Origin: Streptomyces caelestis
GTDB taxonomy: Bacteria; Actinomycetota; Actinomycetes; Streptomycetales; Streptomycetaceae
Length of the DNA: 64,000 bases
Assembly (NCBI RefSeq): GCF_001279005.1
Contig: NZ_LGCN01000204.1
Span: 5,022-69,021 of the forward strand
Direction of reading: 5' to 3'
The notes below the pieces were generated by a model that saw only the letters and a program-made list of their open reading frames with translations, was not told the origin of the DNA and did no database searches. The position numbers and the translations under genes were made by a program. The first letter of the stretch is position 1. The number at the start of each line of letters is the position of its first letter. Positions 27,933-38,623 of the stretch are shown piece after piece.

Positions 27933-29593
27933 GCCGACCCGTCCTCACGCATCGGCACCCGCACACCCCGCGAGTCCGCCACCGACTCCGCGATGTCGTA
28001 CCCGGCGTCGACATGCCGGATCACCCCCATCCCGGGGTCGTTCGTGAGCACCCGGCGGATCTTCTCCCCCGCCAGCGCGGTCCCGTCGGCCACCGTCACC
28101 TGCCCGGCGTGGATCGACCGCCCCATGCCGACGCCCCCACCGTGGTGGATCGACACCCACGACGCCCCGGAAGCCACGTTCACCATCGCGTTCAGCAACG
28201 GCCAGTCGGCGATCGCGTCGGACCCGTCCAGCATCGCCTCGGTCTCCCGGTAGGGAGAGGCCACCGACCCGCAGTCGAGGTGATCGCGCCCGATCACGAT
28301 CGGCGCGGTCAGCTCCCCGCTCGCGACCATGTCGTTGAACCGCTCACCGGCCCTGTCCCGCTCCCCGTACCCCAGCCAGCAGATACGCGCGGGCAGCCCC
28401 TGGAAGCGCACCCGCTCCCCCGCCATCCTGATCCACCGGGCCAGGGACTCGTTCTCCGGGAACAGCTCCAGGACCGCCTTGTCGGTCCTGGCGATGTCGG
28501 CGGGGTCGCCCGACAGCGCGGCCCACCGGAAGGGCCCCTTGCCCTCGCAGAACAGCGGCCGGATGTACGCCGGCACGAACCCCGGGAAGGCGAACGCGCG
28601 CTCGTACCCGGCGAGCCGCGCCTCACCACGGATGGAGTTGCCGTAGTCGAACACCTCCGCGCCGGCGTCCTGGAAGCCGACCATCGCCTCGACGTGCCGG
28701 GCCATGGACTCGCGCGCCCGGGCGGTGAAGCCGGCCGGGTCCTTCGCGGCGGCGTCCGCCATGTCCTCGAAGGCGGTCCCGACGGGCAGGTACGCCAGCG
28801 GGTCGTGGGCGGAGGTCTGGTCGGTGACGATGTCGACGGGCGCGCTCATGGCGAGCAGCCGCGGGAGCAGCTCGGCGGCGTTGCCGAGGACGCCGATGGA
28901 CAGGGGCCTGCGCCGGTCGCGGGCCTCGACGGCCAGCCGGAGGGCGTGGTCGAGCGAGTCCGCCCTGACGTCCAGGTAGCGGTGCTCGATGCGGCGCTCG
29001 ATCGCGCGGGGGTCGCAGTCGACGCAGATCGCCACGCCGTCGTTCATGGTGACGGCGAGCGGCTGGGCGCCGCCCATGCCGCCGAGCCCGGCGGTGAGGG
29101 TGATGGTCCCGGCGAGGGTGCCGCCGAACCGCTTCGCGGCGACGGCGGCGAAGGTCTCGTAGGTGCCCTGGAGGATGCCCTGGGTGCCGATGTAGATCCA
29201 GGAACCGGCGGTCATCTGCCCGTACATGGTGAGGCCGAGGGCCTCCAGGCGGCGGAACTCCTCCCAGTCGGCCCAGTCGCCGACGAGGTTGGAGTTGGCG
29301 ATGAGGACGCGCGGCGCCCACTCGTGGGTCTGCATGACGCCGACCGGGCGGCCGGACTGGACGAGCATCGTCTCGTCCTGCTTGAGGGTCCTCAGCGTGC
29401 GGACCATGGCGTCGAAGGAGCGCCAGTCACGGGCCGCCTTGCCCGTGCCGCCGTAGACGACGAGCTTGTCGGGGTGCTCGGCGACCTCCGGGTCGAGGTT
29501 GTTCTGCAGCATCCGCAGGGCGGCCTCCTGCTGCCATCCCAGGGCGCTCGGTTCGGTGCCGCGGGGCGCTCGGACGGGCCGGGGTCCTGACAT
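27929..29593 (-). CDS. hutU: urocanate hydratase (urocanase)
   Basis: 554 residues. It adds water to urocanate to give imidazolone propionate, using tightly bound NAD+. The family is highly conserved and full length here: [61 protein letters not shown] and YGNSIRGEA are visible, and [20 protein letters not shown] carries the active-site region. The ATG at 29593 follows GAGGAGG. First gene of the hut operon; hutH (histidine ammonia-lyase) is not in the window. Confidence 0.97.
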   Translation of the reverse strand: MSGPRPVRAPRGTEPSALGWQQEAALRMLQNNLDPEVAEHPDKLVVYGGTGKAARDWRSFDAMVRTLRTLKQDETMLVQSGRPVGVMQTHEWAPRVLIANSNLVGDWADWEEFRRLEALGLTMYGQMTAGSWIYIGTQGILQGTYETFAAVAAKRFGGTLAGTITLTAGLGGMGGAQPLAVTMNDGVAICVDCDPRAIERRIEHRYLDVRADSLDHALRLAVEARDRRRPLSIGVLGNAAELLPRLLAMSAPVDIVTDQTSAHDPLAYLPVGTAFEDMADAAAKDPAGFTARARESMARHVEAMVGFQDAGAEVFDYGNSIRGEARLAGYERAFAFPGFVPAYIRPLFCEGKGPFRWAALSGDPADIARTDKAVLELFPENESLARWIRMAGERVRFQGLPARICWLGYGERDRAGERFNDMVASGELTAPIVIGRDHLDCGSVASPYRETEAMLDGSDAIADWPLLNAMVNVASGASWVSIHHGGGVGMGRSIHAGQVTVADGTALAGEKIRRVLTNDPGMGVIRHVDAGYDIAESVADSRGVRVPMREDGSA

Positions 29594-29627
29594 GTCTGCC
29601 TCCTCAGCTGCGGATGACTACTGCGGA

Positions 29628-29656
29628 TATTCACATACTCCTGGCCTGAATAGAGC
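29628..29656 (-). promoter_or_regulatory. candidate operator in the hutU promoter
   Basis: TATTCA at 29628-29633 and TGAATA at 29647-29652 form an inverted repeat with 13 bases between, 35-59 bases upstream of the hutU start. TGAATAGAGC (29647-29656) recurs as its complement upstream of the rpiR-like gene at 32793-32802. Confidence 0.5.
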
Positions 29657-29732
29657 TAGTCAACACAGGGGCGGGCCGGCCCGGCCGCGCGGGGGATGTT
29701 TGGCCGGGTCCCCGCGCGCGAACCCTGGGTTC

Positions 29733-31145
29733 ATGCGCGCGAACACGGAGAACGCCGAAGGGACGAGGGGCGCGGTGGCCCACGACGACGGCCGGACGGA
29801 CGAGGTGGACGCGTACGCCGAGGGGCGGACGGTCCGGCGGAACAAGGCGGTGCGGGCCGCCGTGGAGCAAGGGCTGGTCGACGCCGACAACCCGCTGGTG
29901 GCCCTGCTCGACGTGGTCGGCATCCGGGAGTCGGCGGCCGAACTGCGGTCGGCGTTCGACGCGGTGACGGCGCCCGGCACGCCCGTGCTGCACGCCTTCG
30001 CGGTGAAGGCGAGCCCGCTGGTGCCGGTGCTGCGACTGCTGCGGGCGGAGGGCATCGGCGCGGAGGTGGCCAGCCCGGGTGAACTGGCGCTGGCGCGGGC
30101 GGCGGGGGTGGAGCCGGAGCGGACGGTCCTCGACTCGCCCGCCAAGACGCCCGCCGAACTGCGGGAGGCGCTCGCGCTGGGCATCGCCGTCAACGCGGAC
30201 AACCCGCAGGAACTGGCCCGCCTCGACTCCCTGATGGCGCGGTCCGGCTCTCGCTCACCCGTCGGCATCCGGGTGAACCCGCAGGTCGGCGGCGGTTCCA
30301 TCGAGGCGCTGTCCACGGCCACGGCGACCTCGAAGTTCGGGGTGGCGCTGCGCGACGAGGGCGCGCGGGAATGGGTCGTACGGGCGTATCTGGAGCGGCC
30401 GTGGCTGACCCGGCTGCACGCGCACACGGGCTCCCAGGGCATCGAGCTGACGATGATGGCGCGGGGGATCGCTCAGACGTACGAACTGGCGGAGGAGATC
30501 AACCGGCGCGCCGGACGCCACCAGGTCGACACCGTCGACATCGGCGGCGGGCTGCCGGTGAACTTCGCCTCCGAGGCGATCACACCGACGTACGGGCGGT
30601 ACGCGCGGCTGCTGCGCGAGACGGTGCCGGGGCTGTTCGACGGGCGGTACGGGCTGGTCACCGAGTTCGGCCGGTCACTGCTGGCCAAGCACGGCACGGT
30701 GGTCGCGCGCGTGGAATACGCCAAGAGCGCCGGCGGGCGTCCGGTCGCGGTGACGCACGCGGGCGTGCAGGTGGCGACGCGGACGGTGTACGCGCCGGAG
30801 TCGTGGCCGCTGCGGATCGCCGCGTACGACGCACAGGGGCGGCCCAAGGAGGGCCCGGCGGTCGTGCAGGACGTGGCGGGACCGGCCTGCTTCGCGGGCG
30901 ACCTGCTCGCCCGGGCGCAGTCACTGCCGTTGCTGGAACAGGGCGACCACGCGGCGGCGCTGGACACGGGCGCGTACTACTTCGCCCACCACTACGCCTA
31001 CAACTCGCTCCCCCGCCCCGGCATCCACGGTTTCGCCCCGGACGGGGCGGGAGGCGTCGCCTTCGCGACGGTGCGCGCTCCCCAGACGATCGAGGAGATC
31101 GTGACCGAGTCGGGCGCCGCCCACACCGACGCCCTGGTCCCCTAG
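29733..31145 (+). CDS. PLP-dependent group IV decarboxylase (diaminopimelate-decarboxylase-like)
   Basis: 470 residues from ATG 29733. The alanine-racemase-like barrel has the PLP lysine in LHAFAVKASPLVPVLRLL, GAEVASPGELALA, LHAHTGSQGIELTM and the phosphate-binding VDTVDIGGGLPVNF; the C-terminal barrel has VTEFGRSLLAKHG and ALDTGAYYFAHHYAYNS. The usual diaminopimelate decarboxylase Cys-Glu-Ser segment reads ALDTGAYY, so the substrate is probably not meso-diaminopimelate. It is divergent from hutU with 139 bp between; a metabolic link with histidine or glutamate is possible but unproven. The ribosome site is weak. Confidence 0.85.
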   Translation: MRANTENAEGTRGAVAHDDGRTDEVDAYAEGRTVRRNKAVRAAVEQGLVDADNPLVALLDVVGIRESAAELRSAFDAVTAPGTPVLHAFAVKASPLVPVLRLLRAEGIGAEVASPGELALARAAGVEPERTVLDSPAKTPAELREALALGIAVNADNPQELARLDSLMARSGSRSPVGIRVNPQVGGGSIEALSTATATSKFGVALRDEGAREWVVRAYLERPWLTRLHAHTGSQGIELTMMARGIAQTYELAEEINRRAGRHQVDTVDIGGGLPVNFASEAITPTYGRYARLLRETVPGLFDGRYGLVTEFGRSLLAKHGTVVARVEYAKSAGGRPVAVTHAGVQVATRTVYAPESWPLRIAAYDAQGRPKEGPAVVQDVAGPACFAGDLLARAQSLPLLEQGDHAAALDTGAYYFAHHYAYNSLPRPGIHGFAPDGAGGVAFATVRAPQTIEEIVTESGAAHTDALVP

Positions 31146-31221
31146 GGGCGCGGGGCCGTGCCGGCGCGCGGCCCCGGCGTGCGGGCGCGACCGCCCGCGG
31201 CGTCCCCGGGGAAGACCGGCC

Positions 31222-31806
31222 TCAGACGAGGGCCGGCGCCCGCCGGCGCGCACCGCCCGGCGCCGCGTCACCCGCCGCGATGCCGGTCGTCCGGTACCCC
31301 TTGACCGCCTTGCCGGCCGGCCGCCCCACCCCCGCACGGAGCCAGTCGACGCGTACCCACAGCAGGGCCTCGTCCGCCCGCTCCAGACGCCCGATCCAGG
31401 CCGCCTTCAGCCGGAGCCCCACCCCGCACCCGGCGAGCAGCAGACCACCGGCGGCGGGTACCGCGAACGCCGTGCCCAGTGCGGCGAGGAAGGCGAGCAG
31501 CAGCCACCAGCGGTGCCCGCGGCGCCAGTTGCGGACGGTCACCGCCCGGTCCTGGAGCACGTCGTGCCGGCCCGCCCGGGCCGCCGAACGGGCCGCCGCG
31601 CGATACCGTCCCCGCCGCCCGTACGCCACGACGGCCGCCGCCACGAGGAACAGCGCGGCGCCCGCCAGTACCCCGATCCGGCGCCCCGTCAGCCCCGGCA
31701 CCAGCGCCCCGGTGCCCGCCGCGACCGCTCCCAGCCACCACAGTGGCGCGGCCCCGGCCCGTACGACGACGGCCACCCGGGCCAGCCCCTGTCCTCCACG
31801 CGTCAT
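31222..31806 (-). CDS. membrane protein of unknown function
   Basis: 194 residues from ATG 31806, preceded by GGAGG; an upstream ATG at 31839 is less well placed. At least four hydrophobic helices are visible (PLWWLGAVAAGTGALVPGL, IGVLAGAALFLVAAAVVAYG, WWLLLAFLAALGTAFAVPAA, GLLLAGCGVGLRL), alternating with Arg-rich loops. The tail is short and basic. No family recognised. It is convergent with the decarboxylase and upstream of nothing obvious on its strand. Confidence 0.7.
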   Translation of the reverse strand: MTRGGQGLARVAVVVRAGAAPLWWLGAVAAGTGALVPGLTGRRIGVLAGAALFLVAAAVVAYGRRGRYRAAARSAARAGRHDVLQDRAVTVRNWRRGHRWWLLLAFLAALGTAFAVPAAGGLLLAGCGVGLRLKAAWIGRLERADEALLWVRVDWLRAGVGRPAGKAVKGYRTTGIAAGDAAPGGARRRAPALV

Positions 31807-31925
31807 CTCCGGCCTCCCGTCCTCCGACTGCCTGTGCATGTCCTGGCCAGGGGACGAACGCTAGCGACGCAAGGTGAGACGAGTCTGAGAACGCGGGCGG
31901 ACCTCCCCCGCCGCCCCGCGCGCCG

Positions 31926-32768
31926 TCAGTCGACGAACAGCCCGCGCGCCGCCGCCTTCGCGTCGAACTCCTCCAGCCGCGCCTGCGCGTCGGGCAGGTC
32001 GTCGCACATCGCCTCCAGCAGCACCCGGCCCAGCAGCATCGGCGCGCACGCCGTGTCGAAGGCCAGCCCGGTGCCGACGGCGGCGGGCAGCATCAGGTCG
32101 GACACCTTGGCGACCGGCGCGAACGGGGAGTCGGCGACGGTGACCACGGTCAGCCCCGTCTCCCTGGCACGGGCGAGGGCGTCGACGACCTCGCGGGGAT
32201 GCCGGGGCAGCGCGAAGCACAGCAGGGCGCTCGCTCCGGCCCGCGCGGCGGCGTCGATCCGGTCGTGGAGCATCGTGCCGCCCTCGTTGAGCAGCCGTAC
32301 GTCCGGATGGACCTTGGCGGCGAAGTAGGCGAACCCGTGCGCCTGGGCCGCCGCGGCCCGCAGCCCCAGCACGGGCAGCGGCCGGCTCCCGGCCAGCACC
32401 CGGCCCGCCCGCCGCACCGGCCGGGGATCGGCCAGCGCCTCCGCCAGGTGCCGCAGGTTCTCGATCTCGGCCTCGACGGCCTGCTGGTACGCGTTGTACG
32501 AGTCGGCCACCGGCGCCGGCTCGGCGGGCGCGACCTCGCGCAGATGCCGCCGCAGGGCGGGATAGCCGTCGAAGCCGAGGGCGACGGCGAACCGGGTCAC
32601 GGACGGCTGGCTGACCCCGGCCAGCTCGGCCAGCTCCACGCTGGACAGGAACGGCACGTCGGCGGCGCGTCGCACCATGCTGTGCGCGATACGCCGCTGG
32701 GTCGGCGTCAGCCGATGCCCCTCGAAGAGCGCCTGGAGGCGCGCGGCGGGGCTTTCGGTGCCGCTCAT
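31926..32768 (-). CDS. RpiR family transcriptional regulator
   Basis: 280 residues. N-terminal HTH_6 domain (about 1-77) with LSSVELAELAGVSQPSVTRF as the DNA-binding helices and GYPALRRHLREV. The SIS sugar-phosphate-binding domain (about 120-250) has LPVLGLRAAAAQAHGFAYF and LLCFALPRHPREVVDAL. RpiR proteins sense phosphosugars or amino-acid-derived effectors. Its own promoter has TATTCA-N14-TGCATA, resembling the element before hutU, so it may regulate itself and hut (inference). Confidence 0.9.
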   Translation of the reverse strand: MSGTESPAARLQALFEGHRLTPTQRRIAHSMVRRAADVPFLSSVELAELAGVSQPSVTRFAVALGFDGYPALRRHLREVAPAEPAPVADSYNAYQQAVEAEIENLRHLAEALADPRPVRRAGRVLAGSRPLPVLGLRAAAAQAHGFAYFAAKVHPDVRLLNEGGTMLHDRIDAAARAGASALLCFALPRHPREVVDALARARETGLTVVTVADSPFAPVAKVSDLMLPAAVGTGLAFDTACAPMLLGRVLLEAMCDDLPDAQARLEEFDAKAAARGLFVD

Positions 32769-32792
32769 GACCTGACTCCCCCTCGACGCCTC

Positions 32793-32822
32793 GCTCTATT
32801 CACCCGTCACCATCCCTGCATA
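32793..32822 (-). promoter_or_regulatory. candidate autoregulatory operator of the RpiR gene
   Basis: GCTCTATTCA at 32793-32802 is the exact complement of TGAATAGAGC in the hutU promoter, followed by TGCATA at 32817-32822. It lies 25-54 bases upstream of the start codon. Confidence 0.45.
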
Positions 32823-33036
32823 CCGTTATACAGGCACACGCGGAGGCGCACCGACCGCGCGTCGCGATGGGCGGAGATCACACACTGTGCCCGTTTCGGT
32901 GACAGATCCGGAACTCGACGATTTTGCTACGACGTCACCGCATCCTGAACGGGCCGGATAGCGTAACTCATCGAACAACAGAGCGCCTTGGGGCGCAGGC
33001 GACCCATGTGGCACCCGACGGAGGACTGGTACAGGC

Positions 33037-34728
33037 GTGGACGCGCGAAGTCGTGGGCAGGCGGACGGAACCGATCCTGCCGACCAGTGGGTACTCAACC
33101 CGGAGACCGGCGCATACGAACTGCGGCTGAACGATTCCGCGGAGCGGCCGAGCACGCCCCGCCCCCGCAGCGCCCCGCGCCCCGGCTCCACCGCGCCCGC
33201 CCGCGTCCCCGGCCAGCGCCGCCGCCGCGCCGCACCCGCCGCGGAGGACACGCCCGACCCCGGCCGCCGCAAGCGCAAGCCGGGGAAGAGCCGCAGGAAG
33301 AAGGCGCTGATGTGGACGGGAGGCGCCCTCGGGCTGGTCCTCGTCGGCGGTTCGGCGTTCGCGTACTACTGGTACGACCGCCTCTCCGGCAACATCGACA
33401 CCGTCGACATCGGCGGCGTGGGCAGTGACAAGGTCCTGGCGGACGGTCCGGTCAACATCCTGATCATCGGCAACGACGTCCGCACCGGCGAGGGCAACGA
33501 GGCCTACGGCAACCGGACCAACGTCACCGGCCACGCCGACACCACGCTCCTCTTCCACGTGGCCGAGGACCGCACCAACGCGACCGTGGTGAGCATCCCC
33601 CGCGACCTGGTGATCAGGATCCCGGACTGCGAGTCCATCCAGTCCGACGGTTCCACCAAGAGCATCCCCGGCTCGACGGTCGCCACCCGGTTCAACGAGT
33701 CCTACGGGGTGGACGGCCGCGATCCGGGCTGCACCATGCTCACGGTCGAGGAGATCACCGGCCTCGAGGTCGACCACTTCATGATGTTCGACTTCAACGC
33801 GGTCAAGACGATGTCCACCGCGGTCGGCGGCGTCGAGGTGTGCCTGGAGAAACCCCTCAAGGACCGGGACGGCGGCTCCGGGCTCGACCTTCCGGCCGGG
33901 GAGAGCAGGATCCAGGGCGAGGAGGCGCTCTCCTTCCTCCGCAACCGGCACGGTCTGAGGAACGAGAGCGACCTGGACCGGATCGAGATGCAGCAGAAGT
34001 TCGTCGCGTCGATGCTCCGCCAGCTGAAGGAGGACACGCTGGGCAGCCCGTCGAAGATGCTCGACGTCGCCGACGCGGCCACCAAGTCCCTCACCGTGGA
34101 CAAGGGCATAGGCAGCCCCGGCAAACTGCTCACCCTCGCCAGGGAGCTCGGCAGGATCGACCTGAAGAACATCACCATGATGACCGTGCCGGTGAAGGAC
34201 AACCCGGACGAGCCCACGCCCGTCACCGTCGTCCTGGACCCGGTCAAGGCACCGAAGGTCTTCAGCATGCTGCAGAACGACGTCTCCTTCACCGAGGTGA
34301 AGAAGAAGGAGAAGAAGGCCAAGGACAAGCAGGCCGAGCTGCTGGAGGGCACACGGGCCGAGGCGTCCGAGATCCGCGTCGACGTCTTCAACGGCGGCGG
34401 CCCGGCCGGCGCCGCGCAGGACACCCTCGTCTGGCTGCAGACCGGCGAGGGCGTGGCCAGGTCCACCAACAGGGGCAACGCCCCGGCCGAGGTCGACAGG
34501 ACCCGGCTGGAGTACGCGCCGAACCAGGCCGGCCAGGCCCGCAAGCTCGCCGACCTGATGGGCCTGCCCGCCTCGGCCATGCAGCCCGGCACGAAGGACG
34601 CCGACGCGACGACCCCGATGACGCTCACCCTCGGCCCCGACTTCACGGAGGCCGGCGTCCCCGTCGCCCCGCCGAAGAAGGTCGACGTCGGGCAGTCCCG
34701 GGCCGACGAGAAGATGTGCGGGAAGTAG
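33037..34728 (+). CDS. LCP family protein with LytR_C domain
   Basis: 563 residues from GTG 33037, with GGAGG about 13 bases before. Cytoplasmic tail of about 85 residues starting with DQWVLNPETGAYELRLND, a short segment seen in actinobacterial LCP proteins, then a basic stretch and a membrane helix (about 90-112). The LCP domain has VNILIIGNDVRTGEGNEAYG, TVVSIPRDLVIRIP, EVDHFMMFDFNAV, STAVGGVEVC and LSFLRNRHGLRNESDLDRIE. A Lys/Glu-rich linker (VKKKEKKAKDKQ) leads to LytR_C at about 445-545. Fourth LCP gene of the window, not linked to the first three. Confidence 0.9.
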   Translation: MDARSRGQADGTDPADQWVLNPETGAYELRLNDSAERPSTPRPRSAPRPGSTAPARVPGQRRRRAAPAAEDTPDPGRRKRKPGKSRRKKALMWTGGALGLVLVGGSAFAYYWYDRLSGNIDTVDIGGVGSDKVLADGPVNILIIGNDVRTGEGNEAYGNRTNVTGHADTTLLFHVAEDRTNATVVSIPRDLVIRIPDCESIQSDGSTKSIPGSTVATRFNESYGVDGRDPGCTMLTVEEITGLEVDHFMMFDFNAVKTMSTAVGGVEVCLEKPLKDRDGGSGLDLPAGESRIQGEEALSFLRNRHGLRNESDLDRIEMQQKFVASMLRQLKEDTLGSPSKMLDVADAATKSLTVDKGIGSPGKLLTLARELGRIDLKNITMMTVPVKDNPDEPTPVTVVLDPVKAPKVFSMLQNDVSFTEVKKKEKKAKDKQAELLEGTRAEASEIRVDVFNGGGPAGAAQDTLVWLQTGEGVARSTNRGNAPAEVDRTRLEYAPNQAGQARKLADLMGLPASAMQPGTKDADATTPMTLTLGPDFTEAGVPVAPPKKVDVGQSRADEKMCGK

Positions 34729-34804
34729 CGGCCCGGCGAACCCGAGGTCGAGAGGGGGGTTACCCCCAGTGCCCCCGGCCCCCCGCCTCCCTACCGTGGG
34801 ACGC

Positions 34805-35236
34805 ATGACCGGAATGGACGCGCGGGACACCGAGCTGAAGAAGGAACTCGACGCCTCCCTGCGGGCCCGCAGGGAGCTGGGCGAGGAGTACGAGTCCGCG
34901 CTGGTCGACTCGTTCCTGGAGAAGGTCGATCAGCGCATCGACGGCGCGGTGGAGCGCCGGGTGCGCCGGCAGTTCGCCGAGCAGCGGATGACGGCGGCCC
35001 GGGACTCCCGGTCGCCGAGGGCCACGGACACCTGGGGCGAGCGCTTCGGCTTCGGCATCGTCTCGCTGGTCCTGGCGGTGCCGCTGTCCGCGATCGGCGG
35101 GAGCGTGGGCGGCCGGCTCGGTCTGGTGGTCGCCTGGCTGGGCATCGTCGGCGTCAACGTGGTCCAGGCCGTCCGTACCGACCCGGGCCTGTTCGGCCGC
35201 CGCAAGCCGGCCCGGGACGGCGACTGGGACGACTGA
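34805..35236 (+). CDS. small two-helix membrane protein, unknown function
   Basis: 143 residues from ATG 34805. The first 80 residues form a charged helix (LKKELDASLRARRELGEEYE and VDQRIDGAVERRVRRQFAEQ) likely to be a coiled coil in the cytoplasm. Two hydrophobic helices follow (FGIVSLVLAVPLSAIGGSVG and LGLVVAWLGIVGVNVVQAV), ending with a basic/acidic tail. Such a layout fits a small membrane-anchored oligomer. No named family recognised. A 14-base hairpin follows directly. Confidence 0.8.
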   Translation: MTGMDARDTELKKELDASLRARRELGEEYESALVDSFLEKVDQRIDGAVERRVRRQFAEQRMTAARDSRSPRATDTWGERFGFGIVSLVLAVPLSAIGGSVGGRLGLVVAWLGIVGVNVVQAVRTDPGLFGRRKPARDGDWDD

Positions 35237-35575
35237 GGCCGATTGCGCGGGGACCGCCGCACCCCCGTCGCCGGGGGGCGGGACGACGGCGGTCCCCGCG
35301 AGGGACGCGCGCCCGTTGAGGCGGGTCGCGCGTCCGAGGCGTCCGTGGAGGTCCGGGAGCCGCTCCGGAGGTCCTGTGACGCCGTTCGGTCGCCGGCCGG
35401 AACGGGGAGCCGCTCCCACTCCTGCCGACACCCACCACTGTGCCGGACCCGTGTTAAGCGAGTGCTGCGCGGACGTGACGCCCGCGTACCGCTTCCGCGA
35501 AGTCCACGAAGATCATCGACGGATCGACGCCCGGCCGTTCACGTCGGGTTCGCCGGCGGTTCGCCCGGCGTCCCG
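35237..35575. other. 339-bp intergenic region between convergent genes
   Basis: No gene seen. It holds the terminator at 35246-35300 and a second imperfect inverted repeat at about 35304-35334 (GACGCGCGCCCG with GCGGGTCGCGCGTC). The remainder up to the cystathionine beta-synthase stop has no feature I can name. Confidence 0.5.
35246..35300 (+). terminator. hairpin terminator
   Basis: Fourteen-base perfect arms CGCGGGGACCGCCG (35246-35259) and complement (35287-35300) with a 27-base GC-rich loop, ten bases after the stop at 35236. Confidence 0.7.
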
Positions 35576-36964
<1,389 letters not shown>

Positions 36965-37127
36965 CGTTGTCTCCGGATGCTGCAAAAGAGGTGGTCGTAG
37001 TGGTCCTGCCAGCCTAGGCCCTCGCCCGTCAGGACCCGGCCGGGTCGTTCACCCGCCGTGGGGATTGGACCACGGTCCGTACGGGGCAAGCACTGGGTGT
37101 ACGGGTTCGAGGAGGTGGCGGCGAGGC

Positions 37128-38150
37128 ATGACGGGCTTGTCGAGGGCGAGGGTGGCCCGGCGGATCGCGGCCGGCGCGGCGTACGGCGGCGGGGGGATCG
37201 GTCTGGCCGGGGCGGCCACCGTGGGGCTCCTGATGGCCGAGGCCCAGCTGGCGCGGCGCCGCGTGGGCAACGGGGCGACTCCTCATGTGCCGAACGCGGA
37301 CGGGCTGTACGGCGCGGCGCACACGGTGCCGGGCGAGCCGGCGCTGCGGCTGACGATGCTGGGCGACTCCACGGCGGCCGGGCAGGGTGTGCACCGGGCC
37401 GGGCAGACGCCGGGCGCGCTGCTGGCGTCGGGCGTCGCCGCGCTCGCGGAACGTCCGGTGGGGCTGAGCACGGTCGCGGTGCCCGGGGCCTGCTCCGACG
37501 ATCTGGACCGGCAGGTGACGAGGGCGCTGGCGGATCCGTCCCGGGCGCCCGACATCTGCGTGATCATGATCGGCGCCAATGACGTCACCCACCGCATGCC
37601 GCCCGCCCGGTCCGTACGCCATCTGTCCTCGGCGGTACGACGGCTGCGGACGGCCGGCGCGGAGGTGGTCGTCGGCACCTGCCCCGACCTCGGCACGATC
37701 GAGCCGGTGTGGCAGCCGCTGCGCTGGCTGGCCCGCCGGGCCTCGCGGCAGCTGGCGGCGGCCCAGACGATCGGGGCCGTCGAGCAGGGCGGGCGCACGG
37801 TGTCGCTGGGCGACCTGCTGGGGCCCGAGTTCGCGGCGAACCCGCGCGAGCTGTTCGGGCCGGACAGCTACCACCCCTCGGTGGAGGGGTACGCCACCGC
37901 CGCTATGGCGGTGCTGCCGACGGTGTGCGCGGCGCTGGGGCTGTGGCCGGAGGAGGAGCGGCCGGACGCCGCCCGTCGCGAGGGGTTCCTGCCGGTGGCC
38001 CGGGCGGCGGCGGAGGCGGCGGCCGAGGCGGGCACGGAGGTCACCGCGGCGATGCCGGCGGGTTCGCGGGGGCCGTGGGCCCTCCTGAAACGCCGCCGGC
38101 GCCGGCGGGTCGCGGAGACGGAGCCGGAGCGGTCGGCCCAGCCGTCGTAG
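37128..38150 (+). CDS. SGNH/GDSL-family esterase, membrane-anchored
   Basis: 340 residues from ATG 37128, after GGAGGTGGCGG. An N-terminal hydrophobic helix (AAYGGGGIGLAGAATVGLLM) may be an uncleaved signal or anchor. The catalytic blocks are block I LTMLGDSTAAGQGV (Ser), block II VAVPGACSDD (Gly), block III MIGANDVTH (Asn) and block V FGPDSYHPSVEGYA (Asp/His). Family members hydrolyse esters of lipids or acetylated sugars. The Ala-rich and Arg-rich C-terminal 70 residues are low complexity. Divergent from cbs with about 160 bp between. Confidence 0.88.
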   Translation: MTGLSRARVARRIAAGAAYGGGGIGLAGAATVGLLMAEAQLARRRVGNGATPHVPNADGLYGAAHTVPGEPALRLTMLGDSTAAGQGVHRAGQTPGALLASGVAALAERPVGLSTVAVPGACSDDLDRQVTRALADPSRAPDICVIMIGANDVTHRMPPARSVRHLSSAVRRLRTAGAEVVVGTCPDLGTIEPVWQPLRWLARRASRQLAAAQTIGAVEQGGRTVSLGDLLGPEFAANPRELFGPDSYHPSVEGYATAAMAVLPTVCAALGLWPEEERPDAARREGFLPVARAAAEAAAEAGTEVTAAMPAGSRGPWALLKRRRRRRVAETEPERSAQPS

Positions 38151-38623
38151 GGGGCGGGCCGCCCCTCCCGCGGGCGGTCGCGCCGCTGAGCCGCCCCTCC
38201 CGCGGGCGGTCGTGCCTCCCCCGGCGCCTGAAGGGCCTGGGAGGCGCCCCCAGGGCGGCACGGGTGGGCGCGGGACGCCGCCCCGCGAGCGCCGGGCCGC
38301 GCGACTTCCGTCCGGCGGGCGCCCGCACCGTTTCGCCTGCCGGGGAGGGCGCGTCGCTCCGCCGGCGTTCGCCGAGTGCCTCCCCCGGAGGGGCGCCCCC
38401 GGCGCCCGCCCGTGCCGCCCCGCGGCACGACCGCCCGTGTCGACACAAAAGCAAGCGCTTAGACAGTTGCGGTCCATGTCACATCGCGCCCCCCGTGACC
38501 CCGCCCGTACGGCCGGGTAACTTCCCAAGAAGCCCCGCGCCGACCACCCGGTACGCCCTCCCGCCACCCGACCACCACCCCTCGACGAGGCGCTGTGCGC
38601 CGCCCCTCACCTCTGGAGCCGTG
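38151..38623. other. 473-bp intergenic region before the thiolase gene
   Basis: No gene recognised. It starts with two near-identical copies of GCCGCCCCTCCCGCGGGCGG (at about 38159 and 38190). From 38440 it becomes less GC-rich, with a perfect AAGCGCTT palindrome at 38453-38460 inside GCAAGCGCTTAGACAG; this is the probable control region of the thiolase gene, 160 bases before its start. Confidence 0.5.
38453..38460. promoter_or_regulatory. candidate operator upstream of thiolase
   Basis: AAGCGCTT palindrome within an A-rich island (CACAAAAGCAAGCGCTTAG). TetR-type regulators of acyl-CoA metabolism use similar cores; assignment is speculative. Confidence 0.35.

Noticed and set aside
31146..31221. 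GGGGCGCGGGGCCGT segment as a transcription terminator only.
   Set aside because: Pairing is imperfect; it fits the dispersed repeat family better, so no terminator is claimed for the decarboxylase gene.
35301..35575. Small open frames in the gap between the two-helix protein and cbs.
   Set aside because: They lack ribosome sites and codon-position GC bias; only inverted repeats are credible there.
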